Shown here: one piece after another, positions 1 to 5,063 of the stretch | Position numbering within the stretch: position 1 is the first letter of the stretch | Layout of the letters: each line of letters starts with the position of its first letter | Origin: CAYFPX01 sp964501915 | GTDB taxonomy: Bacteria > Myxococcota_A > UBA796 > CAJQPC01 | Length of the DNA stretch: 5,382 bases | Reading direction: 5' to 3' | Assembly (NCBI GenBank): GCA_964501915.1 | Contig: CAZCVP010000323.1 | Span: 1 to 5,382 of the forward strand | The notes under the pieces: generated by a model | Seen by the model: only the letters and a program-made list of their open reading frames with translations | The model's database searches: none | What the model was told of the DNA's origin: nothing | Position numbers and translations under genes: made by a program

Positions 1-661
1 CGTAGTCGGAGCCCCAGCAGAGGGTTTCGCCATCGGTGGTGATGCCGCAGGCGTGCGCTCTGCCCGCACTCACTGCGCTGTAGCTGGCGGTCGGCGCCTC
101 CAGCTTCCAGCCTGCACCGTTCCAGCACCAGGCCTGGCCGGTGGTCGCGACCCCGCAGAGGAAGGTGTCGTAGGCGTCGATCGAGGTGAAGGTGTGCAGG
201 TCGGAGCCGCTGCAGTCCTGGTCGAAGTCGTCCCAGGGGACGTCCTCCGCGGCCGGGTTCACCGCCGGGTCCTCGTCGTCACAGTCCGGACCCCCCACCA
301 GCTCGGTCTTGTACCCGTCCAGGTCCCGATCGTCGCCGTCGAGTCCGTCGCAGTCCTGGTCCACGCCGTCCTGGGTGCGGTCGTCGGCGTTGGGGTGGAC
401 CTCCGGATCGGTGTCGTCGCAGTCGTAGCGGTTGTCGTAGCCGTCGCCGTCGGCGTCCACGGGGCCGGTGGGTGCGGTGTCGGTGTCGGAGTCCGTCGGG
501 GCCGTGTCTCCCGAGTCCCGGGAGCCCGTCTCGGTGGTGCCGCTGGTGCTGCTGTCGGTCCCGGTCAGCTCCTCCGTGCAGCCGGGCGGTCCGCCGAGCA
601 GGCCCAGGGAGACGAGCCCCGCTGCGAGCGATGCGCACCCCCCGGTGGACCTCAGGAGCAT
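1..661 (-). CDS. Probable lipoprotein with MopE-type metal-binding motifs and RCC1-like repeats (3' end outside window)
   Basis: The reading frame is open from ATG at 661-659 to the left edge, giving 220 residues with the C-terminus missing. The N-terminus (MLLRST...) has one Arg, a hydrophobic stretch at residues 10-23 and then PPGC with Cys28. This fits an export signal and possibly a lipoprotein, although GPPGC is a poor lipobox. Residues 32-67 form a Thr/Ser/Asp linker. Two MopE-like putative metal-binding motifs follow: DGDGY at 71-75 with C81 and C104, then C127 and C150, each ending in DQDC. The usual Cys before DGVD is absent from both. From about residue 158 there are RCC1-like units with C169, C179, C205 and C215, of the kind HACGITTDGETLCWG. 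RCC1-like units normally build a beta-propeller, so more repeats should lie to the left. The start overlaps the end of the upstream gene by 10 bases and has only a weak AAGGG upstream, so translational coupling is likely. The role is unknown; a cell-surface binding protein is an inference. Confidence 0.85.
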   Translation of the reverse strand, partial: MLLRSTGGCASLAAGLVSLGLLGGPPGCTEELTGTDSSTSGTTETGSRDSGDTAPTDSDTDTAPTGPVDADGDGYDNRYDCDDTDPEVHPNADDRTQDGVDQDCDGLDGDDRDLDGYKTELVGGPDCDDEDPAVNPAAEDVPWDDFDQDCSGSDLHTFTSIDAYDTFLCGVATTGQAWCWNGAGWKLEAPTASYSAVSAGRAHACGITTDGETLCWGSDY

Positions 662-1101
662 CGCTGGACGCAGCCCTTGCGGTAGTAGAGGGCGACCTGC
701 TCTGTGGGATCGGGACTGCCGGCCACGTCGGCCGGACACTCCCGCTCGGCCCAGAAGAGGTGGATGCAGTCCCTGTCGTCGATGAAGCCGCTGGGCACGT
801 CGAGGTGGCGGCTGCGGTAGAAGGCGGCCGGGACGGTCTCCGGTGGCACGCCGAAGGGAGGGCCGGGGGCTGGGGTGAGGCGCTCCAGGCAGAAGTAGTT
901 GCTGTCGTAGGAGCCCACCCGGTAGGTGCCGTCGTAGAAGCCGGTGCCGAGGGGGTCTTGCACGGCCACGAAGTCGCAGTGCAGGTCGTGTCGGATGGCG
1001 GGCGGAGCGTCGTTGCCCTCCTCCCGCCAGCGGACGCGGGGAGGGGCCTGGTTGTCGACCGGTGGCCGCCAGACGGCTTCGGGGGCGTCGATCAGGGGCA
1101 C
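652..1101 (-). CDS. Hypothetical protein, 149 aa, six cysteines
   Basis: I do not recognise the family. The start is GTG at 1101-1099, chosen because GGGGGA lies 6 bases upstream (1113-1108) and because codon use becomes strongly G/C-ending only from about this point. The TGA at 652-654 overlaps the next gene's ATG, indicating coupled expression. The protein has six Cys (42, 71, 112, 122, 144, 148) and many aromatic residues (GTGFYDGTYRVGSYDSNYF at 52-70). That composition suits a small disulphide-bonded extracytoplasmic domain, yet no signal peptide is visible: the N-terminus MPLIDAPEAVWRPP is Pro-rich and not hydrophobic. The frame is the same as that of the upstream truncated gene, separated from it by one TGA at 1146-1144 and 42 bases. 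This could therefore be a domain that has lost its exported N-terminal part. The coding call is fairly firm; function is unknown. Confidence 0.65.
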   Translation of the reverse strand: MPLIDAPEAVWRPPVDNQAPPRVRWREEGNDAPPAIRHDLHCDFVAVQDPLGTGFYDGTYRVGSYDSNYFCLERLTPAPGPPFGVPPETVPAAFYRSRHLDVPSGFIDDRDCIHLFWAERECPADVAGSPDPTEQVALYYRKGCVQRCS

Positions 1102-1143
1102 GGAAGATCCCCCGGGGTCAGGTGCAGGATGGCCGGTGCGGCC

Positions 1144-1230
1144 TCAGGAGTCCTTGGTCCCCGCCCAGAGCTCGACGTCGACCCACTCCCCGGCGCCGAG
1201 GTCGTCGACCTTGATCCAGGGCTGGGCGAC
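1144..1230 (-). pseudogene. 3'-terminal remnant of a minus-strand gene (last 28 codons)
   Basis: Reading the minus strand from about 1230 to TGA at 1146-1144 gives 28 codons, nearly all ending in G or C, with a protein-like sequence containing QPWIKVDDLGAGEW and VELWAGTKDS. Upstream of about 1235 the same frame fills with poor codons (CCT, GGT, CGA, CTT, TCT) and meets a stop near 1296. The opposite strand becomes clearly coding exactly there. The gene has therefore lost its 5' part at a junction near 1230, unless the window itself is misassembled. The fragment is 42 bases upstream of the next minus-strand gene, so it was probably the preceding gene of the same operon. I cannot name the family; a C-terminal beta-rich domain of a secreted protein would fit. 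Confidence 0.45.
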
Positions 1231-1232
1231 GC

Positions 1233-1493
1233 GACGAGATCGAAGAAGAGGCGCCCGACGTCCTCTGCTGGCTTCGCGAGCTCGTCGACCAGGTCACCGC
1301 GTCCAAGCGCAGCCTCGACCGCTACTTCTGGCTGCGCACGGCCGCCGACCTGATCGAGGAGCAGGGGGCCGGCGAGCACCGCCGCCTCTACCTGATCGCC
1401 GCCCGACGCATCCACGCAGTCCACGCCCTCCCCAAGCGCGAGCGCAACGCCCTCACCCGGCGGCTGGCGACGATGGTGCGCCCGGTCGCGTAG
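1233..1493 (+). pseudogene. 5'-truncated plus-strand coding fragment of unknown family (86 aa)
   Basis: From about 1233 to TAG at 1491-1493 the plus strand reads 86 codons with strong G/C third positions and a convincing helical protein: CWLRELVDQVTASKRSLDRY near residues 12-31, YFWLRTAADLIEEQ at 31-44, and a basic end ALPKRERNALTRRLATMV. There is no ATG, GTG or TTG before this stretch in frame. A TGA lies in frame at 1212-1214, and the only in-frame ATG is five codons before the end. It is thus the C-terminal part of a gene whose start is missing. Charge and helix content suggest a cytoplasmic or DNA/RNA-related protein, unlike the secreted Asp-rich proteins around it, but I recognise no family. 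It points the opposite way to its neighbours and abuts a truncated minus-strand gene head to head. Confidence 0.5.
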
Positions 1494-1707
1494 CCGCGCC
1501 GTGCTGCCAGCGCCGCGGACGGCGGCCACAGATCCCCACCGCTGATCCCACACCCAACGAAGTCGCCCGCGCCCTTGGGCACCCCGGAGCCGCGAGCTGT
1601 GAGATCACCGCTGGCGGCCTCGCCCTGGACGCCCGTCGATCCCCACCACATGGGGACCCACGAGACCTGTCCCGGGTTCTCCGCCGGTAGGTGGTTGACA
1701 ACCGCAC
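1494..1707. other. Intergenic region between convergent genes
   Basis: This 214-base stretch lies between the stop of the plus-strand fragment and the stop of the minus-strand beta-helix gene. No frame on either strand combines a start, a ribosome binding site and consistent codon use. One hairpin is present (listed separately). A small GC-rich stem, CGCCG-CGGA-CGGCG at 1511-1524, is too short to call. One plus-strand frame (about 1532-1690) reads moderately like protein but has no start and uneven codon use. Confidence 0.5.
1638..1658 (-). terminator. Hairpin downstream of the beta-helix gene; possible transcription end or 3' stabiliser
   Basis: On the minus strand the sequence reads GGTCCCCA, loop TGTGG, TGGGGATC. 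This is an 8-bp stem with one G-U pair, starting 49 bases after the TAG of the beta-helix gene. No run of T follows it on either strand, so it is not a typical factor-independent terminator. It could mark a transcript end in this high-GC genome or protect the mRNA 3' end. The placement between convergent reading frames is the main support. Confidence 0.3.
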
Positions 1708-3174
1708 CTATCCCCTCCCCCGAGCGCCCAAGCGATCACGCATGCCCCGCCGACGGATCGCGACTGCCAGGACGAACATCGCGAACGCTCCTCCCTCCGG
1801 ACGCGCCGTGGCGCAGGAGCAAGCGGAGCAGTCCCCTGTCGAGCCGCCGCCGGTATCGCCAGGTGCCGTGCCGCTGTCCACAGACCCAGCGCTATCGCCG
1901 GTGTCGGAGGAGTCCTGTGCCTCACCCGTGTCGCCACCATCACCGGTGTCGCAGGGCGCGTCCCCATCGGCACAGTCCTGGTCCACGCCGTCTCCGCACA
2001 CGTCGGTGGCGTCCGGGTGGATGGTGGCGTCTTCGTCGTCGCAGTCGTCGCCGCCCAAGGCCTCGTCGGCGTGGCCGTCGCCATCGACATCGGGATCGAG
2101 CTCGTAGGCGCCGGCGTCCGGATGGGCCGTGCCGTCCAGGTCGCCGTCGAGGGGGCGGGGGGTGCCGTCCAGGTCGACGCCGAGGACCGAGTGGCCGGGC
2201 TCGCCCAGGTCGATGGCGTCGCTGGTGGGCAGGAGGTGGCAGTCCAGGTCTCCCCAGGCCGTGCTGGAGTCACAGGCGACGAGCCCGGCTGAGCCCTCCG
2301 TGTTGTCGTGGTCGCCCGCCATGGCCGTCTCGTCGCTCCAGGGCGACCAGAAGGTGCCCACGCCGTCCAGTAGGTTCCAGGCAAGCTCCACGTCGTCGCT
2401 GTTCCAGAAGTTGGCCACCACCTCCGTGGTGCCGACGTGGATGTTGTTGGTGTGGACCAGCCCCATGGAGGGGGGCCTGTCCTGGCTCCCCCGGACTATG
2501 TCCACGTAGTGGCCCACGAAGGTGTTGTGGGAGGAGTACGTGGTCCCGTCCAGGTAGCCTGCGTACGCGATTGCCATCCCCCACAGGTTGCCCACGAGGA
2601 CGTTGTTCTCGACGATCACGTCGGCCTTGCTCCCGATGCCGATGGCGAGCTCGTTCCCCAGGAAGACCGAGTTGGTGATCTCGATGTAGGCGTTGCCCTC
2701 GGCGCCAGCCGATGCTTCCGCGTTCACGCTGAAATTGACCGATGCCCCGGTGCCGTTGTGGGTGAACAGGCACCGGTCGATCACCATGGTCTCCGCCGCC
2801 CCCCGTGGCTCCAGGTTCACGGCTCGCACCATGTCCAGTTCATTGTCGTCCATCGTCGAGTCGGGCTGAATGAAGTCCCTGAAGTGGAGGCCGCTGATCT
2901 CGACGGAGCCCTGGAAGTTCATGTCGTTGCCGAACTCCGCCAGCCCGCCGTTGATGATGGTGGAGGCCGCGCCGGATCCGGTGAGTTTGATCTCATCGGC
3001 GGAGGTTCGAAGCCGCTGCGGTGGGAAGTACTCCCCAGGAAGCACGAGGATCTCGTCGCCATCCTCGAGGAGTTCGAATGCCTCCTCGAGGGTCGTGACG
3101 TCGCCGGAGCCGGCCTGGTCGACGACGATCTGCTTGGCGTCGAGCTGGGAGAGCATCGCAAGCACGAGGAGCAT
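1708..3174 (-). CDS. Parallel beta-helix protein with MopE-like metal-binding motif and MYXO-CTERM-like tail
   Basis: The protein is 488 residues, from ATG at 3174-3172 to TAG at 1710-1708. This start is chosen over upstream in-frame codons because its A is also the last base of the preceding gene's TGA (TGATG), and because a short hydrophobic leader follows (MLLVLAMLSQLDA, residues 1-13, without the usual basic n-region). Residues 15-60 (SGDVTTLEEAFELLEDGDEI, then LVLPGEY) are typical of the first coil of right-handed parallel beta-helix proteins. Asn- and Val-rich coils follow (IEITNSVFLGNELAIGIG, VIVENNVLVGNLWGMAIAYA). Around 332-361 (GVDLDGTPRPLDGDLDG, then PDAGAYELDPD) is the closing segment seen in choice-of-anchor beta-helix proteins. 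Residues 360-408 hold DVDGDG and one metal-binding motif with C378, C393, C401 and C408. A Thr/Ser/Gly/Asp linker leads to C449, C452, C454, a hydrophobic segment AFAMFVLAVAI (463-473) and RRR (474-476), resembling MYXO-CTERM sorting tails. The 12 residues after RRR are longer than usual. A surface-anchored protein is likely; ligand or substrate unknown. Confidence 0.9.
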   Translation of the reverse strand: MLLVLAMLSQLDAKQIVVDQAGSGDVTTLEEAFELLEDGDEILVLPGEYFPPQRLRTSADEIKLTGSGAASTIINGGLAEFGNDMNFQGSVEISGLHFRDFIQPDSTMDDNELDMVRAVNLEPRGAAETMVIDRCLFTHNGTGASVNFSVNAEASAGAEGNAYIEITNSVFLGNELAIGIGSKADVIVENNVLVGNLWGMAIAYAGYLDGTTYSSHNTFVGHYVDIVRGSQDRPPSMGLVHTNNIHVGTTEVVANFWNSDDVELAWNLLDGVGTFWSPWSDETAMAGDHDNTEGSAGLVACDSSTAWGDLDCHLLPTSDAIDLGEPGHSVLGVDLDGTPRPLDGDLDGTAHPDAGAYELDPDVDGDGHADEALGGDDCDDEDATIHPDATDVCGDGVDQDCADGDAPCDTGDGGDTGEAQDSSDTGDSAGSVDSGTAPGDTGGGSTGDCSACSCATARPEGGAFAMFVLAVAIRRRGMRDRLGARGRG

Positions 3175-3989
3175 CAGTTCTGCCCGTCCGCGAAGAGGAT
3201 CCCCCTGTCCGTTCCGGAGTCCACGCCCGCTGTGCAGCTCAGACTCCCCCCGGCGTATGACTCCCCAGTGTGCCTGACGTGGAAGAACAGCCCACCGTTT
3301 GGACCCCCGACCGAGGTGACCATCGAGTCGAGGTTGCCGATGCAGTCCCCGGTGATCTCGGTGCAGTAGGTCGCCGGATCGCCGCACTCGTCGCCGGTGG
3401 CGTGGTCATAGCAGACCTTGAACTCGGCCCGGTCCCCCCAGGCGCTCGTGGACGGGTCCCAGTAGTGGACATAGGCGTTCGAGCCCTGGCGCACGAAGGT
3501 CATGAACTCGCCGTCCGGCAGCGGCGTCACCCCCGGGTCGTGCTGGTCGTCGCTGTCGCCGAGGGAGACCGGGCAGGCTGGAGAACCTCCGTCGTCCGCG
3601 ATGTCCCAGGACGACGAGGACGTGTCCCAGGTGGCTCGGAAGATGTCGTCGGGGCCTTCCGTGCCCATGTGAGAGCAGGTCGTCCCGTCCGTATCCCCGG
3701 TGAACAGCATCCCCGGCGAGTCGGACCCGAAGTCCACGGCCCCTTCGGACACGTAGTTCCACATCATCCGCCCGTGGGCCGCGCTGTCGATGTACTCGTC
3801 GCCAGCGTCACCGTCGGCGTCGATGGCCAGGGTGGCGCCCGAGTAGTCGCAGTAGTCCCCGTAGGCACAGTTGGTGCATCCGCCCCCGGTCGTACACTCC
3901 AAGCCGAAGTCCGTGCCCTCCTCGTCCGTGGAGTCCACGGAGTAGACCTCGTTCTGGGTCGGGTCGCTCTCGTTGGCGTGCACGAACAT
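3174..3989 (-). CDS. Exported Cys-rich probable beta-propeller protein, C-terminal part (split from the upstream frame by TAA)
   Basis: This 271-codon frame runs from ATG at 3989 to TGA at 3176-3174. It is in the same frame as the coding block ending at 3996, with only TAA ATA CGG between them. The sequence reads straight across: HPWVIAVNDGSDK, stop, then IRMFVHANES. That interrupted stretch looks like one blade of a GH43/GH32-like or sialidase-like propeller (HPxVI...DG..Y.MFVxA...S.DxxxF). A second blade-like segment is HDPGVTPLPDGEFMTFV at residues 150-166, followed by YVHYWDPSTSAW. Eleven Cys (32, 38, 41, 47, 105, 139, 193, 202, 209, 216, 252) indicate an extracytoplasmic protein. It has no signal peptide of its own, so it makes little sense as a separate gene; I treat it as the second part of a gene starting at 4750. 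It ends by TGATG overlap with the beta-helix gene. No catalytic residues can be assigned, so enzyme or binding protein stays open. Confidence 0.75.
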   Translation of the reverse strand: MFVHANESDPTQNEVYSVDSTDEEGTDFGLECTTGGGCTNCAYGDYCDYSGATLAIDADGDAGDEYIDSAAHGRMMWNYVSEGAVDFGSDSPGMLFTGDTDGTTCSHMGTEGPDDIFRATWDTSSSSWDIADDGGSPACPVSLGDSDDQHDPGVTPLPDGEFMTFVRQGSNAYVHYWDPSTSAWGDRAEFKVCYDHATGDECGDPATYCTEITGDCIGNLDSMVTSVGGPNGGLFFHVRHTGESYAGGSLSCTAGVDSGTDRGILFADGQN

Positions 3990-3995
3990 CCGTAT

Positions 3996-4658
3996 TTACT
4001 TGTCGCTCCCGTCGTTGACCGCGATGACCCAGGGATGCGTCACGATGTCCGTGGGCCCGCCCGTGCCCGACTCCGCGGCCTTGGTGACGCTGGACCAGCC
4101 GCTGTAGGTGTTCCACTCCTGCCACCCGGTGTCGGTGGCGTGCATGGTCTTGACGGTGTCTGCGCCGCTGCCGCTGTCGATGTAGGACCACCAGATCCCG
4201 AGCTTGTTCGCGTTGGTCCAGCCGCCGGGGTACATGAGCGCGGCCGAGGCGGTGATCCCCGGGTAGTCCGACTCGCTCAAGACCCGGGCCGTCTCGCTGT
4301 CGTCCTCTACTCCCACGACGACGTAGCAGAGCTCCTCGGTGGTCGCGGTTCCCGTGTCGTTCGTGACCGAGGCGCCGTAGGTCCCATCGCCGTAGTACTC
4401 GGTACAGCCCGCGTTCTGACAGGCCCAGATCCCTACTCCGAAGTCCATGTCGGACCGATGGATCCAGAGTTCCGCCGACTCGGTGGTCAGGCCGAGCACG
4501 ACCCGGCATCCATCCGCGCTGGCCGGATCCGCCGGTGCCGTGGTGGTGTCCTTGTCCCAGCACACCCGGTAGCTGTGGAAGGAGAACGAGTCACACTCGG
4601 ACGCCTGGGACCAGCTCGCTGCCAGAGCCCGAGCCTCAGCGCCCGATTTCGTGGACAC
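3996..4658 (-). CDS. Exported Cys-rich probable beta-propeller protein, N-terminal part
   Basis: Coding sequence with strong G/C third positions runs to TAA at 3998-3996. The first usable in-frame start is GTG at 4658-4656, but protein-like sequence in the same frame continues upstream (VAHAGACTTWDAALS) to the G run at 4714-4703. The true beginning is probably ATG at 4750, reached by a one-base insertion or two-base deletion in that run. From GTG it is 220 codons with Cys at 22, 33, 51, 80, 85 and 111. It has aromatic-rich beta segments (ELWIHRSDMDFGVGIWAC; KLGIWWSYIDSG; GWQEWNTYSGW) and ends in HPWVIAVNDGSDK, the first half of a propeller-blade motif that continues after the stop. With both lesions repaired, the gene from 4750 to 3174 would code for about 524-525 residues. 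Whether it is a pseudogene, a switchable gene or affected by sequencing error cannot be told from the sequence alone. Confidence 0.75.
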   Translation of the reverse strand: MSTKSGAEARALAASWSQASECDSFSFHSYRVCWDKDTTTAPADPASADGCRVVLGLTTESAELWIHRSDMDFGVGIWACQNAGCTEYYGDGTYGASVTNDTGTATTEELCYVVVGVEDDSETARVLSESDYPGITASAALMYPGGWTNANKLGIWWSYIDSGSGADTVKTMHATDTGWQEWNTYSGWSSVTKAAESGTGGPTDIVTHPWVIAVNDGSDK

Positions 4659-4699
4659 GCTGAGGGCCGCGTCCCAGGTGGTGCAAGCACCGGCGTGGG

Positions 4700-4750
4700 C
4701 TACCCCCCCCCCCCGGACAGGCTGGAGATCGAGGCGAGTGTTGCGATCAT
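4700..4750 (-). other. Likely true 5' end of the propeller gene: leader peptide, out of frame with the rest
   Basis: ATG at 4750-4748 has GGAG 7 bases upstream (4761-4758) and reads MIATLASISSLS followed by four GGG Gly codons, then TAG at 4702-4700. With 10 or 13 G instead of 12, it would run into VAHAGACTTWDAALS and the propeller body. That would give a hydrophobic leader with candidate cleavage after AHA or AGA. The leader lacks the usual basic residue. The ribosome binding site and signal-like sequence make this a better start than GTG at 4658. Confidence 0.6.
4703..4714 (-). repeat. Homopolymer of 12 G inside the 5' coding region
   Basis: The plus strand has 12 consecutive C, which is 12 G in the coding direction, directly after codon 12 of the propeller gene's leader. 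The length sets the reading frame: 12 leads to TAG at once, while 10 or 13 restores the frame to the 3' coding block. Runs of this length in coding sequence are prone to slipped-strand changes and also to sequencing error. Confidence 0.9.
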
Positions 4751-4774
4751 GTGGTGGCTCCGCGAAGCCCGTCC

Positions 4775-4804
4775 ATGGTAGGGGTGGCTGGCGAGAGCCG
4801 TCAA
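4775..4804 (-). promoter_or_regulatory. Candidate sigma-70-type promoter for the propeller/beta-helix operon
   Basis: On the minus strand TTGACG (4804-4799) is followed after 18 bases by TACCAT (4780-4775). The -35 matches consensus at five of six positions and the -10 at four. Transcription would start about 17-20 bases before ATG at 4750, leaving room for the GGAG site. This is a sequence match only, and such matches also occur by chance. Confidence 0.35.
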
Positions 4805-5063
4805 CCGGCAGTGATCAAGTTCCCATCCGGAAGAGGCGGACGGGGATAGGAGTTTTGAATCACCCTCCGAAGGTACCTCGCGCCTCCTACCGGTGCGGAG
4901 CGCGTGCTCGCCGCCCGAGTTGACGGCCGGTGAGCCACCCTCGGTCTGGCTACCAGGCGGTCAGATGTGCTCAGCGGCCACTTCTCGCACCGCAGGCGCA
5001 GCCCCACCCGCCCTCGTCGAGGGTCCGGTTCCCATCGTTGTCTCACTGCCCCTCACGCCGAGG
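4805..5063. other. Non-coding stretch between the transposase remnant and the operon promoter
   Basis: No frame shows a start with a ribosome binding site and consistent codon use. The notable element is an imperfect inverted repeat at 4879-4904: CGCG, bulged C, CTCC, loop of 9 containing ACCGGT, then GGAG and CGCG. A less GC-rich patch (AGGAGTTTTGAAT, 4849-4861) lies close by. The stretch may include the outer end of the transposable element whose gene remnant lies to its right, but I see no clear terminal repeat or target duplication. Confidence 0.35.

Noticed and set aside
53..1353. Long open plus-strand frames opposite the lipoprotein and six-Cys genes (53-685, 472-1353, 944-1690)
   Set aside because: They are antisense mirrors of the GC-rich minus-strand genes: low-complexity Val/Gly/Ala or Arg/Pro/Ser products, no ribosome binding sites. 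The minus strand has signal-like N-terminus, recognisable motifs and consistent codon use.
1092..1553. Minus-strand frame of 153 codons opposite the plus-strand fragment
   Set aside because: It reads as a Gly/Val/Ala/Leu-rich mirror of the helical plus-strand sequence, and crosses the junction near 1230 with no change that matches the better-supported reading frames.
1532..1690. Plus-strand segment reading TPNEVARALGHPGAASCEI and onward to TAG at 1690
   Set aside because: Moderately protein-like, but no start codon or ribosome binding site, uneven third positions and no recognisable motif; too weak to call a gene.
3175..3387. An in-frame 71-residue N-terminal extension of the beta-helix protein starting at 3387
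   Set aside because: The extension is Arg/His/Gly-rich with poor codon use and overlaps the end of the propeller gene in another frame. ATG at 3174 gives a hydrophobic leader and a TGATG junction.
4747..4776. Nine-codon upstream frame (MDGLRGATT) whose TGA overlaps the ATG at 4750
   Set aside because: No Shine-Dalgarno before its ATG, and that ATG lies within the candidate -10 element, so it would not be transcribed from that promoter. Probably chance.
1575..4781. Long plus-strand frames opposite the beta-helix and propeller genes (1575-2678, 2437-3369, 3270-4781)
   Set aside because: Products are Arg/Pro/Ser- or Val/Gly/Asp-rich without domains, as expected for the antisense of high-GC coding sequence. 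The minus strand carries clear beta-helix, metal-binding and sorting features.
4801..5046. Minus-strand frame of 81 codons upstream of the promoter
   Set aside because: Arg/Pro-rich, no ribosome binding site, codon use unlike the neighbouring genes and no recognisable domain; treated as non-coding.
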